Positions 1 through 15,100 of a stretch of DNA of 64,000 nucleotides are shown piece by piece. The DNA is taken from contig NC_060207.1 of NCBI RefSeq assembly GCF_021130785.1, forward strand, positions 100,791,001 through 100,855,000, given 5' to 3'. Source of the DNA: Homalodisca vitripennis. Lineage: Eukaryota; Arthropoda; Insecta; Hemiptera; Cicadellidae. The notes beneath the pieces are model-generated. The model searched no databases and had not been told where the DNA came from. It saw only the letters and a program-made list of their open reading frames with translations. Made by a program: the position numbers and the translations under genes. Position 1 is the first letter of the stretch, and each line of letters begins with the position of its first letter.

Positions 1-101
1 CTGGACCCGGAACTCCATGTGGATGTAATTGACCGCAACTGGAACCGACTTATGTTGGCGCACCAGGAGCGAGATCAGGCCATACAAGACGAAATCAAAA
101 G
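1..101 (+). CDS. shot: spectraplakin exon 1 of window (plakin domain, partial at 5' end)
   Basis: Frame 1 reads L-D-P-E-L-H-V-D-V-I-D-R-N-W and on to a donor AAAG|GTAATT, leaving two bases of an Arg codon. The heptad-like pattern with the buried W fits the end of a spectrin-like bundle early in the plakin domain. The true 5' end of the exon is outside the window. Confidence 0.85.
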
Positions 102-3100
102 GTAATTCTAGAATTGGCTCAGTTGTCTGTCACTTTAGATTCTCTGATGATATAATGAAACACATTTTCATTTGAATTGAAATTAAAAGTAAATCAAATA
201 TACACATCATATACATATACATTTATCACATCATATACGTTTAACTCTAAAAGGTCTGGTAGAATTAGCAATGAACTCAATATCACGTGGTTTGACCTAA
301 CAACAAGATTAAATCTATATAAACATGACACAAATCACTGCAACAATAATTCTAACTGTTTTTTTAGCAGTATATCAACATGGTTATTTAATTTATAGAT
401 TTTGAATGGGATACTGGATAAAGCTATAGGGTCAGATACTTTATAAACCTAATAGAGTCTTTCACTGACTGGGTGTGATATGACAGGCTAGAGAGATTGC
501 AAAGGTTGGCAGAGAAGGTGCATCGGGAGATGAAGCGATGTGACTCCAGACTTGAAGACCTGGAAGGGAGGATACTAGAGGAGGCGAGGCGACTGGATAG
601 GTTACATCCACTGGACGCCAAGCACAACGTTGATGTACTGGAGCAAGAGCTGAGGGCTGTTGAGGAGAGCATCCAGAGCATGTTTACTGATGTGACAACA
701 CTGCGGGAAGGCCGCTATCCCCAGGCCTCCGACCTGCACAAGAGGTCAGTGAACAAGATGATTACAAAATGACTAACAACAAGACAACATTCAAGCCTAT
801 TCTTTTAATGGGCTCTTGCTATATCGTGATTTGGATTGTTTATATTGATAGAACCCAAAATTATTGACTAAAAATCATTGCAGCCAGCATAGAATCTCCC
901 AATAAATCTCAAAAAGAGTTATTTGATTATTATATTAAGAAGAAGGTAATTTATTAACAAGTTGTTAATGAGAATTATTTTAATATAGCAATTTAAACTT
1001 TTGTTATATAGTTCTATTTCTATATTCTGTCTATTTCAGACAATGATTATTTTTTTAATGTGAAACTGTTACTTTGTTACATTTTTTTTATGTCTTGAAG
1101 ACAGAATGATTTGAAAACCAAATGGTGTAGAATTATTAATCCACACAAAATAGATGACAATACAACTAATAAAGACTCTAATGTTAATGTTATGCTGGTG
1201 TATAAACATCTTTTATTTCTTTGAAATGTAGATAAACTAGTTTGTGTTGACATTGTGATTAATCACGCTTTTACTCACGCCCAACTCAATACACCTGAGG
1301 TTATTAAAGTAACTTTTTACTTTACTTTCACCTGACCATGGACAAGAGTGAATGTTTTAGGGATTTGTTGTTTTAGGGATTTGTAGGAATTGGAGCAGTT
1401 ATCAGATCCCTGAAGTCTGAAGGATTCTGCTATTGATACAAGATATGTTGACACAGGGTACAGAAGTTACATCAGCGTTGGGTGTCATTGCGCTCACTGC
1501 TGCACTCGAAGCTGATCACTCCACTGTCCACACTCAGTTTCCCTGTGGTGGAGGAACGCACCGTGACCAGACAGACGCACACTGTCATGGAGACTCGACT
1601 TGTCGACACAAACACACATTTCCGAGCACTGCAGGATGCCATTGAGTGGTGCCGCACAAAACTGGTATGTAGAACAGGGGCACTCCATGTAATATCTACA
1701 AAGATTCTCTTCTTTGTTCTTCAATAAATTCTGAAAAATGTACAGATGTACATTACATTTTTTCAACTCTCTGAACTCTATTTTTAGATAATTAGCTTTC
1801 TACAAGTTACTTATATACTGTTCTATATTAAACTTTCTCCATCATACTGTAGTATTGTTAAAAAACAATTAAGATTTGATTTCAGTTGAATTAGCTATTT
1901 TAAAAGACCCCTTTGAATCAAAAATTAGTTTTCTGAAAGTGTTCATTGGGGTTTTCTTAAAAATATATGTGTATGTGGTTTTTTTACTTTTCAACAATTT
2001 TTAATGTAAAGTACTCATGACTCCGGCTTTTTCCTGGAAATGTTATTTGCCGTTGAATTTTTCAATAGTAATGGACAAAATAATTTTTATTTACAAATTA
2101 ATATAGTGTAATCTTTTACCAGAGTTGTACTTAATTTGTAACAAAAAGAGTTGGTATATTATGTTTTGATATAAAATTGTAAGTTGATTGTTGTAATAGA
2201 AACAAATCCAGGAGGCAGAGTATGGATCGGATCTCAACTCTGTACAGACAGAACTAGAAGTACACCAGCGCGAGCATAAGCTCATAGAACAGTTCCACTC
2301 CAAGGTGGAGCATTGCATCAGTGCAAAGGTGAGACTGTCAGTCTGGCAGGTGTCATTATTATGAAGGTGATATTAAACTTTGTTGATGGCATTTTGTGTA
2401 TTTATAAAAGGAAATTAAATTTTTTATTTTCTAAATTCTAATTGAATTTAAAAAAAAAATACTCATCAAACTTAACCCTTTTAACCCCGGCCATTAAATC
2501 AAGTGATGTGCCAGAAATCCCAAGCCATTTTCAGACAAAATGTAAGGGTTTTGTAAAAAATTCATAACTCAGTTATTTTTTAAGATATTTAGGTAACTCT
2601 TTTTTTGTTTTACTTCTTTATACATGTAGCTTACAAAAATATACAAATAAAATTATTATTTTGAAAGTAATTTCTTTTACATACATATACATATATAAAA
2701 AATAAATAAAAATGAAAACATTTCAAGTTTGATCATGGAAACCATATAGATAAAAAAATATTTGACACAAAAATACCCATTTACCTTATGATATATTTAA
2801 TCCTGAATACGGAAACAAAAATTATAGGCCTACCTTATATACAAGTGTAGTAACATCAATTTTTGTAAAGCCGTGTAAATTTTTCTTTTTGCCATTTCTG
2901 GGCAAGGCAATGTAACAAGACCTTTGAAATTCACAGTACTTAAAATAAACATAAAACCAAAGTTATTTCTGACAAAATAACTAAAACTGTTCATAATCTA
3001 AATTTTAAAAAAGTTTTAAAACAATATTTACATCACTACAAAATTCTTCCTCTAGGAGTAGGTCTCATTGCAACAGTAGGCCTACCAGATGATGTTCCTG

Positions 3101-6100
3101 GTTGAGCAACGTCCTCATCTGATGAATTTTCAAAGGGTTCAAAAGTTGGGTCTTCAACTATATCATCTAAATAAGTTACAGATAATTCACTATCACTTTC
3201 CTCTACTAATTCACCTTCTGATTCAGAAGAAATGTTTTCAAGATATCCATCACTCAAATCGTCGTCACTAATCACATCCACACCATTTGCAACTAGGTTA
3301 CTAATTAGTGTATTTTCACTTACGGGAGACTTTGAACGATGTCTTTTACTCATTTTGAAATCAAACAAATAATAAACTAAACTTTAACTGCCTTACTTTA
3401 CACTGCTTTAACCTAAAACTGTGAAGAAAACGGAATATTCACAACCACATGATATACAGCTGTCTGCAACAAGCGTGAGCAGTCAGTCGAGACGAACTGC
3501 AATTGCTCAGTCACAGACTGACAAAATACGAAGTCAAACCATTACAAACTAATATATTTCGATGCAAAATATCTTTGTGCACAAGTCTGTAAAATTTCAA
3601 AGCATTTGGTGAAATAGGTGGCCAGTAAAGTAATAAAAAGTGCACGTCCGCACTATACGGACGTCGGGAGTTGACGCCATTTTTACGACGTCCGTATAGT
3701 ACGGACGTCGGGGTTAAAAGGGTTAAAGATATAATTTGACTTTAACAAAGAAACATACATAGATATAAAGGTTGAGGGTTAAAAAATCTGTACAAATGGG
3801 TATTATAGCTAGTGAAGTATTGTTACTTAACGCTTGATACCCCTTTAGCAGATTAATTATTAAGTTGGGAATCTTCTTCAGATGCACAGTAACTCTATTT
3901 AGCACTCTAAGTAAATAAATCTCTAAGATCTGATATCTATAATGTATGTATTTTTCAATGTGTTTTTTCCAATTTTTATAAGAGAGTAAGTGTTTTCCAA
4001 TGAATAGTGATTTGACAAACAAATTTTTAGCCTGTAAGAGCGAGGCATACAATTCACGAATTCCTGTATGAAGTTTTTGTATGAAAATCACAAATGAATC
4101 ATTACATTAAATAAAATTAATTTGAAATTTCTCGATGCTTTTGTCAGATAACAATAAAAGATTTTGATTTTTGAATCTTAAACTTCATGTAACAAACCTA
4201 GAAATATTAGTGATTGTAAAGGTTTAGATTAGTAAAAGATGTAATTTGTTGAATTATCAAGCCCTCATTGATGTGCCAATTTGCTATTGTGCAGTTGTAG
4301 AGTGTAGTAATATAAGTTAGTTTTGTTGTAGATGTTGAAGCCCTGTATTGGTTCTGCTAATTGTTACAGTTAAGATTGTAACATTGTAGAATTAGGTTAT
4401 GTCCAACGTTGTACACCAATTTATAACTGTGACGTGTTTAGGTTAGTAAAAGATGTAATTTGTTGAATTATCAAGCCCTCATTGATGTGCCAATTTGCTA
4501 TTGTGCAGTTGTAGAGTGTAGTAATATAAGTTAGTTTTGTTGTAGATGTTGAAGCCCTGTATTGGTTCTGCTAATTGTTACAGTTAAGATTGTAACATTG
4601 TAGAATTAGGTTATGTCCAACGTTGTACACCAATTTATAACTGTGACGTGTTTAGGTTAGTAAAAGATGTAATTTGTTGAATTATCAAGCCCTCATTGAT
4701 GTGCCAATTTGCTATTGTGCAGTTGTAGAGTGTAGTAATATAAGTTAGTTTTGTTGTAGATGTTGAAGCCCTGTATTGGTTCTGCTAATTGTTACAGTTA
4801 AGATTGTAACATTGTAGAATTAGGTTATGTCCAACATTGTACACCAATTTATAACTGTGACGTGTTTAGGTTAGGTTACTTTCCACGTTATTGAGTGAAT
4901 TTGTGACAGTGTTAATTTATAGTTTGTTGTGAAACAATATTGAAGCTTGATGTATTGGTGTAAAACATTCATAAGGCTCCATATTGGTAGATGCCTATGT
5001 ATTGGTGTTTTACTCAGTATAGATGTAAATGTTGAAGTTTATGTACTTAAGTTTTTTAAAATAATACTTAGACAAGATTCCAGAATAATGTCTTCTCAGA
5101 TCCTCATTGTACACTTGGTGTTCTAACAGAACAACTTCCACGGAGACGAGCTGGCGTTGTACACGCAGCACCTCAACGCATTGCAGAAGCTGTACGCAGA
5201 GCTGTTGACCACAAGCAACAAGCGGCTATCAGACCTGGAAACGTTGCTAGACTTCATTCAGTCTGCCACCAACCAGCTGGTGTGGCTCAACGAGCGTGAG
5301 GAGACTGAGGTCACCCGCGACTGGAGTGACAAGGAACTCAATGTGCCGGCACTAGAACAGTATTACGAGGTGAGCTAACAACTATGTAATATTAAATTCT
5401 GTTTATACCTAAAACTGTGTACCAAAACTGTATAAGTCAGCATCATATCAAGTTGACAAGTGAACATATCCTTTATAAAGATATTTACAAAAGTAACTAA
5501 ATGTCTTCATAAAACAAAATTTTACATTGTTGATGATGTAGAGAGAAAATAAATACCATTAATTATTACTACACAAAATTTTGTATATATAAAAAACACA
5601 TTTACTACTATTTAACTCTGTATATCCGTTGATTTGGACTGCCCACTTAATCTTATTTGTTTTAGTACGTGAATTGTTTGTTTGAAGTTTGTTTTTGACA
5701 ATGGAAGAATTGTACATTTTGTATCATGATTTTTTTGTATCATTGAACGATGGAAATTGTTTGGAAAAATCATGTTTTCTTCACAGTACGTAAATAATAG
5801 AGTATCAACATGATTCATATACCATTGGAAGGGTATAGAGTTGCTGAACACAGCATTGTTTTTTTTATTGTTCTGTGACAGCGGAGTAATTTTAGAATGA
5901 CCTTGATGTCTTCATCTTTTTCAGAGTAATTAGTATATATTAAATATGGATAAAATTTGTAACCTTTAGATTATTATAAAATTTTACAAAAATACTTAAA
6001 ATTTAAAGTAATGAATGTAATATTATATGATCTTATGGTATATTTCTTACAGTTTACTTACATGAAACTTTGATAGGCACCATTTTGTTCCAAGTATAGT

Positions 6101-9100
6101 AAAAAAACATGTATTTTTATGTTCTTGTAATATTTTTGTCTGTTTTCCAAGCATACTTTTGGATCGGGATATGAGGTTAGTTGTGATACACTTGTAGTTT
6201 GTTTAATTATTCTTTACTTACTTTAACTCCTCCACAAAGAAAACTCCTAAAAATCCTTTAAAATTCTAATGTAAAAGTAGCCCACTGGTATATAACTCAA
6301 TCATGGTTTCCAATTTTGACTCAGGAATAAGACAGAAATGTTGTACTTGAATTATATCTGTTGAATTTACATACCTATTAATATTTCAGTAATAATTTGT
6401 AAGTGTCCAAAACAAACTCTAATATATATTAAATATATTACAGAAACATATAGCTTCTAAACTTACTGTAGTAGGTAATGAAAAAAGTTACACAAGTCTA
6501 AAGTTTCATGTAAATCTTTTATGATATGTGATTATCATTCATAGTATGAAACATTCTTCTTACATGTTAATTGTTAAACCTTCAGTGTAAGGTGTCTTAA
6601 TAGCAGGTTGTTATGAGAGAGTCTAAGCTACACCAGACCCTATTATATAAAGAAGAACAAAATTTCATTAAAAATTTTAGGTTTGGTTTTCTTTCATCAC
6701 TATATTTATTATTATTATTTCAGTTGCATTTTTAAATTAAATATAATTAAAATTTAATTAGTAGTTTTATTTTGTAATCTATAAACTCAATTTTGATACT
6801 CATCCTTAGCCTTGATTATAACCCTTAAAAGAGCTGCACTAGGTTATGTCCGTAACAGTGAAATTGCAATAAACGAGTTATACAGGAATATCTATATTGT
6901 CTTATTTTGGTTTATTGTGTACATTACTTTTGGAAAGCAAATTGGATTGCGTGTCGTGTGAAAAATAAATCAATAAGCCAGTGCTATTCTTTTGATATTT
7001 CTTCTGACAATACGTGGCGCAAGTATATGTGTGAGATATCCATACATAATAATTTTAAAAATGTTTGTCTGCTTGTTATTTTTCCTTCCAAGAAACAGAA
7101 AATAAGCTTATCGTTGTCAAAAACAGAATTATTTTTTTAAATCTTCCAATGCACGTTAATTGAAACCAGGCCTTATTTTCTTCAGTGCTTATGGGTTAAT
7201 GTTTATGACACTTTTTAAGTTGGAATATATCTGTAACAAACTTGGATTCGAGTTTAGGGCAGAATTTAAATCACTGCTAATTTCAGATTCACTTATTTAA
7301 AGTAATGATTGACAAAAAATGTTGGGACTTTTTGGGACTGAGATGTCATGAGTAGAAAAAGGAATCCAACTCCTACTATGAACTAGAAAAAGTTATTTAT
7401 TTTTGTTCTCCAAAAGCAAAGTGGTGTCCATTAATCTATTTTGGATTTATAACGGCATTTCTCAATAACAAATAGTTTAAACCTTTTATTACCATTGTCC
7501 TGTTTACTGGATGTTCTAAAAACTATGCCTAAAATGCCAATGCCCAATTAACTGGACATCACAAAAGAAGTCTATAAAAATTTTAAAGTAATAATAGTTT
7601 AGAAAGTTTAAGAAACATTTTTAATTTGTAAATAATGATTTTACATTAAAACCATTACAGTGAATATGTATAAGATTGTATTATAATAATCAGAAAGTAG
7701 TGAAGTTTGTTATTTCATCAGTGCTAAGTTAGTGGTCAAAGTTTTGAACCTTTTGTAAGTAGGACTGCTTTAAAATCTTGATAACTAAATTTATCATGTA
7801 CAGTTTATTTTTATTTGTTGTACTGTTGTCTTTATTTTATCTTTAACTTTGTTTTGTGTAAAATCATGAGAAGATTGTAAGGTTTTAACAATTATGTTGG
7901 TTTTTAAATTTAATAAGATTAAATCACCTTAAATAATAGAAGGTCTAGATAAAAAAACAAAATACTTTTTTACGTTAGTAAGTTTTTGTTCAACACTACA
8001 AAATATTTATAAACATTTCACTGTGAAATTTCAACAGAGTATTTATAACTTAATAGTCTTTACAGTAAAGCTAATGAATAGAGCACATATAGTTTTTAAT
8101 CACCATAATGTCTGAATGGAAAACTAGCATCTTTATCATATAAGTAAAATGTTTGTAATAAACAATTATAGTTATATGGAGTAAGGCTATTTTTAGTATT
8201 TCATTCAAATAGACTTTTTATCTTATTAGTTTTTAAAATCATTAATTTTTGGGAACTAATTATAGAAATAAAAATTATTTACCAACACATTGCAAAATAG
8301 AAACCCTCTGGCACTGGCAGGTGCATACTTGTAATAAATGATTAGCACTTGAAGAAGACAGATAAAAAAATTCCTGTGGCACTAAAAGGGTTATAAAGGT
8401 TTTATATTAAAAAATGTGAATTTCTTATTTTCTGATAGTTTTAATCAGAGTTGAACTTGGGATTTGTTACAGTCGCTAATGAGTGAGCTAGAAAAGCGAG
8501 AGATCCAGCTGAGTGCAGTGCAGGATCGTGGAGAAGCCTTGCTGCTGCAACACCATCCTGCGGCCAAGTGTATCGAGGCGTACATGTCAGCACTGCAGAC
8601 TCAGTGGGCGTGGCTGCTGCAGCTCACATTGTGCCTTGAGAAACATCTGAAGCACACAGCATACTACCAGCAGTTCTACCGAGACGTCAAGGAGACGGAG
8701 AGTTGGATCAACAAGTGAGTAGCTCAGCAATGTGGAATATGCTCAGCATCATGTAGCATGCTTTTTTACCTCGAGTGATTCATTATCATGCTCTGAGTGG
8801 CTCAGTAACGTGAAATATGCTCAGCATCATGTAACATGCTGTTTTACCTCTTGAGTGATTCATTATCATGCTCTGAGTGGCTCAGTAACGTAAAATATGC
8901 TCAGCATCATGTAACATGCTGTTTTACCTCTTGAGTGATTCATTATCATGCTCTGAGTGGCTCAGTAACATGAAATATGCTCAGCATCATGTAACATGCT
9001 GTTTTACCTCTTGAGTGATTCATTATCATGCTCTGAGTGGCTCAGTAACATGAAATATGCTCAGCATCATGTAACATGCTGTTTTACCTCTTGAGTGATT

Positions 9101-12100
9101 CATTATCATGCTCTGAGTGGCTCAGTAACGTGAAATATGCTCAGCATCATGTAACATGCTGTTTTACCTCTTGAGTGATTCATCATCATGCTCTGAGTGG
9201 CACAGTAACACGGAATATGCTCAGCATCATGTAACATGCTGTTTTACCTCTTGAGTGATACATCATCATGCTCTGAGTGGCACAGTAACACGGAATATGC
9301 TCAGCATCATGTAACATGCTGTTTTACCTCCTGAGTGATTCATTATCATGCTCTGAGTGGCACAGTAACACGGAATATGCTGTGTATCACTTGGTGGCTC
9401 AATATCATCCAGTATGCTGTGATCTGTGTAACTCAGTGGTGCCGATTGTGCTATTTATCTGTGATTGACTCAGTATCATCTAGTATGTTCTTTTACCTCT
9501 TGAGTGACTCAGATATCATTTAGTATCTCTGAGTGAGTCAGTAGTATAGAGTATGCTGCTAATCTTGTTAAATGTAAAGTGGGTTCTTAAAACTTAAATT
9601 TGTAGAACATAATAATGTCAGACAGGTTTATTGACAGGAAACCAGGACCTATCTGTTTGTTTTAATAACTAATCAATTACTTTCACATACAAATTTTGCT
9701 GAAATGTTTTGAATGACTGAGTTCATTAAGTATAGACATTTTTCATTAATTTGTTAATCTGTTAATAGTTGTATGATCTGTGTTATAAAACATGAATGTC
9801 CATGTTCTCTTCAATACATTTTTTAATAATACATACATATATACACCTAATAAATAAATTCCTAGAGCTTACATGATTGTCTAATTTTAATCAGAATGTT
9901 CAGTTTTATATCTTGCTGTTAAAATAATAAATATTGTTACATTGGTCTTATGGGTAACCATGATAGCAATGAGAAAATACTAGAATAAATAAATCTAAAC
10001 AAACTTGATACACCCATAAGAGATTCAAACATTTGACATATTAATACATGTAGCCTAACTATCCCAACACATCCAATATCATTTTATAGTGACTTTGTCG
10101 TATAGTAGAATATTATTATTTAAACACTGATATGAAATCTAATGAATAAAGTTACTTTGTGACATCTATGTAATAAATTTTAGTATTATACCAGATATAC
10201 AGCATCTATCCTTGAACAAAATATAAAATGTCATCCTTTTATGTTATACTTTGTGAGTATTCTAAAGATTAAGATGGCTGGGTAGATTAAGCCACATACT
10301 CTAAAAGGCTGTTGTGGTTGCAGGAGAGATGAGCTGTTGAACTCAGTGTACAGCAACTCAGAGTTTACGTTGGATGAGGGTGAGCGACTGCTGAAAGGCA
10401 TGCAAGAGCTGCGGGAGGAGCTGAACACATACGGCGAGGTGATAGCTACATTAGCTGAGCGTGCACAGAATGTGGTACCACTCAAGCAGCGCAGGGCTCC
10501 AGTTGCTAGGCCCCTCCCCGTCCTGGCCGTCTGTGCATACAAACAAGACAATGTGAGTATATTAGAGCAACGCCCACTACTTTCTTATAAATGTTATAAT
10601 TCTCCTCCCTCTCCGCCCCCACAATTTTTTATCTCTTCAATTTTGGGAAGGCATTATTTCATAAATAAAAATCAAAGTAAAGTTTTGCAAGTTTTATTTG
10701 TCCACAGTTCTTACAATTATTATGTTTCTCAGAGTTATTTGAGTATTGTTTCAGTAACTATGGGTTCCTTTTGTGCTCCTCTATATTGCATATCGATATT
10801 TAACTTAATAGACAGATATCGTCTTTTAATTTCATATATATAAATTTCTTTTGTCCGAGTTCCTTATTCTCTTATGTGTACAGACTCTGTTTATGAAAGA
10901 AAATGTGTCATAAGATTTGTGTTAAGGAATAATCATGTGTTGTGTAAAAACTCTTGGAAGGATAACAGTTATTTTCTCTGGACAGATTGTTATTGAGAAG
11001 GGAGAGCAGTGGGTGCTGCATGATAACTCCGGACGAGTCAAATGGCGTGTCTCGAATGGCAGTAACAGTTCCGACTGCAATGTCCCTGGTGCTGTATTCC
11101 TCATCCCTCCACCTGACAAGGAGGCGCTGGATGCTGTAGAGCGACTCAAGCGGCAGTTTGAGCGTAGTCTCGCACTCTGGCAACGCAAGCAACTCCGCAT
11201 GCGGCAGAACATGATTTTTGCCACCATTAAAGTTGTCAAGAGCTGGGATCTCGCACAGGTAAATGTTTAATAGGATTAATGAAAAATATTTGTCCTTATT
11301 TTATAAAATTGTTATTTTATCATATTACTCAATATTGTGTGATTAGCAAACTACTATATTCCTCACATTACAGTAGGAATATTATCTTTCTAAAAATATA
11401 TAAAATTATGTAATATGAATTAGATTATTGTTAAAATTTAATTTGCTCTACAGTGTACCAGTCAAATTTTAATTAAAAATGTAAAACAGAGCGATAGAAA
11501 TTATCTAAAAGAAGAGATTTACAGACTTAAATAACAATATTGCACTTTCACAGGTGTAATTTAAGAATAAAACCAATTTTTACATATCAAAATATTTATA
11601 TATTTTACCACAGGTGTATTCAATACAAAATATAGGTAATTTAGCTTAATTTTTAAGCTTAAAAAAAATAATAATCTCTTAGTAAAATTCTCAATAAATT
11701 GTTTTAAATAAAGTTTTAATTACAATTTATTGTGTTGTATAATTTTTTTTCTTGAGCATTTTTTATGCTTTTTAATTATAAATAAAAATCTAATTTTCCC
11801 ACCATTATTACTTTGATTTACTTATTTTTACATGTTACGTTTTAAGTGAATTCTTTTAGATTTTAACATGTTTACAAAATAAAGAAAAATGATTTGTCAG
11901 TTAATAAGAAACGTTATTCTTTAGTTCCTAGCCATGGGGGCAGACCAGCGCAATGCAATACGTAAGGCTCTCAATGAGGACGCTGGCAAGTTGCTTGCAG
12001 AAGGAGATCCAGCCGATCCACAACTGCGTAGACTCAAGCGCGAAATGGATGAAGTCAACCGACTCTTTGATGAGTTTGAGCGCAGGGCTCGTGCTGAAGG

Positions 12101-15100
12101 TAACAACTAACTTTCATTTCTATACTGTATTTTAATTTAGAAGTTTACAAAGTTTAATACTATTGGTCACCACAGTATAATAAAATCTCAAATCATTTTC
12201 ATGGTTTTTCATCAACAGAGGAGGGAAAGAACGCCATGCGCCTGTTGACTGAGCAGCTGTCAAACCTACAGGCGAAGCTGGATGAGGCAGAGCACACGCT
12301 CAACCTGCGCCTGACTGCACCTGTGCCACGTGACCTTGACTCTCTGGAGCATCTGGTCATACAACACAAAGATTTTGAGACCAACCTCAAGGTAACTCAG
12401 CTTGAGATAAAATTTTGTCTTTGATGAAGATTTTCATTCACAGCCTACTGTAAGATACAAGTTATTGTTGATATTGACAATGAACAAACAATAAATAAAT
12501 TAAATATGTCTGTAAATTTATTCACTGATTCACAAATTATTTTCACTAAATTCTAAAAGTTACAAAGAATTGGTAAATAACCATCCAGGCCCAATAAAAT
12601 AAAACATGTTTAATAGTTTGATGAAAAGTGGTAGCGAACATAAGAGGACTTAACTCTATTAATAGTCATAGCCTGCTAAAGATTGAAGAGTTCTTCTGAT
12701 CACATCTTTTAAAGGTCAGTAGGTTCATAACATTCTGTATCTATAATGATGGTATGATGTTACAGAGCCTGACCAGTGAGGTTGAAGCTGTCCAGTCCAC
12801 ATTCCGCTCGGTCACCCGTAAGACACCGCAGATGCAGGCCAAAGTAGACAAGGTTCTGGCACAGTGGAATTCCCTCTGGAACTCCTCTCATCTCTACATA
12901 GAGAGGTATTCCACTCTGGCTGTTTCTTTTCCTTCAATATTAATTTCTTTTACATTACCATTAATTGTCGGTTTCTAGATGTGAGTATTTTTGTTTAACC
13001 TGAGCTGTGTCAAAATGTTTGTAAAAAATCGCAAACTTTTATAAGCTTAGTTTAGTTTCTAAGGTTTCAGGCTTAAGAAAACATGAAAACCAAACAAAAC
13101 GGAATGAAATTAATTATATGGGATATTTTTTTAGATCAGTCTAGGAAAGAAATGGAAATTAAAACAATAGCTTGGATGAAATAATAATATCCATGACATC
13201 ACAAAAGTATTTATTGTGAAAAGGTAGAAAGGTACAAGGAATTGAGAATTTCGCATTAAATACTGAGTTTTTTTTACTAACTTACAAAACTTGATACCAG
13301 CATCATGTCATGGGCTAAGTGGGTATTGGTACCTCATGGTAACAATATGTAACATTTTATAAAAAGAATATTAAACCACGAAATCAACGAAAAACTACAA
13401 TTGACATTACTAACCAATTTGATTTGATAGAAAATGATCTCAAATGCTATTTTGAGAGTTGATGAGGGTAACTAATACATAACATGATATGACAGAAAAT
13501 TGGTGTAGGGGAAGGAAATTTGGGAAATATGTACAGAGTATGTTGATCCTATAAGGGCAGATTTCTAGGGTGTGTAATGAAGGTAAAAATACAGGGCTGT
13601 GCTCTAATTATTCTTTCAATTATACACTCATTAGTGTTGATGCAAATGTTAAGAATCAAAACTCATTTAGTTGGAAATTCAAAACATTATGTATTTATAC
13701 AGAGAATTTTCCTAAAAAGCATCATTGGAGTTTCCCATTTGATTAATTTACAAGACAGAAAATACATTGTGCGTTATCTAAAAACATAGAAACTCAATTT
13801 TTTCAATATTACATGTAACGGCTTTAAAAAAAACTATGGTTTATATTAAAACTAGTTAAAATTAAATTATATCCTTCAGGAAGATTGGGGGTTTCTTGCA
13901 TGTTCTGGAAACCAATGAAATTGTACAGCTGTTTCAGAATTTGTTTATTACAACACGTTAATAAATGGTGTCTCTATCAAAATTATATGGTTAGAAAAAT
14001 TGTTAAAAAATGTTTATGGAATACTAAAGGCATCTTAGTATCAAGGAAAAAATTGAAAATGTACCACAAACAAGCAAAACTGTATAATGATCAAAGTCTA
14101 AACATGGTTTAACAATCTTACAAATGAATATAACGTAAATTAATTAGAGTAGCAAAAGCATACAGAGCAAATAAAGACTGCTTTAGTGACAATCTTTCAA
14201 AAACAGCTTGGAATATAATAAATAATGAGAACATTTTTTTAAAATTCTTTGTCTATTCAACCTACAGTTGATGTAACTGAAATTAATGAGCTTTTATGTG
14301 TAGCAAATGCTTTAAATAATTGTTTTGTTACCATCATGGAGAAAAACTCATCCAATTATAATGTGAATGTGACAAATAAATACAAGTCCAGTTTCATCAA
14401 AGTTACTAATACCAGTGACTATCAGAATTATTGTTATCAACTATTTAAAGCTTGAGTTAAAAAATAATCAACAGATATTAATGGGATTTTAATGTGGCTG
14501 GTTAAAGAATGCTCAAGACATATTATTGAACCCTTGACTAAATTGCTAAATGTTTCCATTCAAACAGGAGTTTTCTCTGGATCCCTAAAATACTCAAAAG
14601 TTACCCCAATATTCAAAAAGGGACATCCAATGGAAGCTACAAACTATCGCCCTGTTTCCGTATTTGGCAAAATTTTTTTATAATCCATTTTTGGGATATC
14701 TAGAAAAATAAAAAATTTTATTAAGGCTTTAATTTTGGTTTAGGCAAGGAAAGTCAACAATTGATGTATCACTCTTAATGGAGTTAATGGTGAAAGGATT
14801 AGAAAGACACCAAAATACAATTGGCATTATCCTAGATCTATCGAAAGTGTTTGATTCTGTAAATCATCAGACCCTTTCAATTATTCTTCAAAGCTATGGT
14901 ATACTTGAAGTGCCACATAGAAAACCAATACGATGAATATCTAACCACAGAGATGCCTAACCAATAGAATTTAACAAGTAACACTGATAGAAAGTTAACA
15001 CTTTCAATTAAATTAGAATTTATTGTTTCTTGGCACAATATTATTTCTATTGTATGTAAATTATTGCAATTCATCCTTTACATTTGCAAATTTAATTCTA

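Noticed and set aside
6816..7200. Possible further TTAA element (ACCCTTAAAAGAG / CTTATGGGTTAA)
   Set aside because: Terminal similarity too weak and the left target site is not TTAA.
10553..10843. Extension of the exon 7 frame as coding
   Set aside because: Composition changes at the GTGAGT donor and the SH3 continues in exon 8 after the intron.
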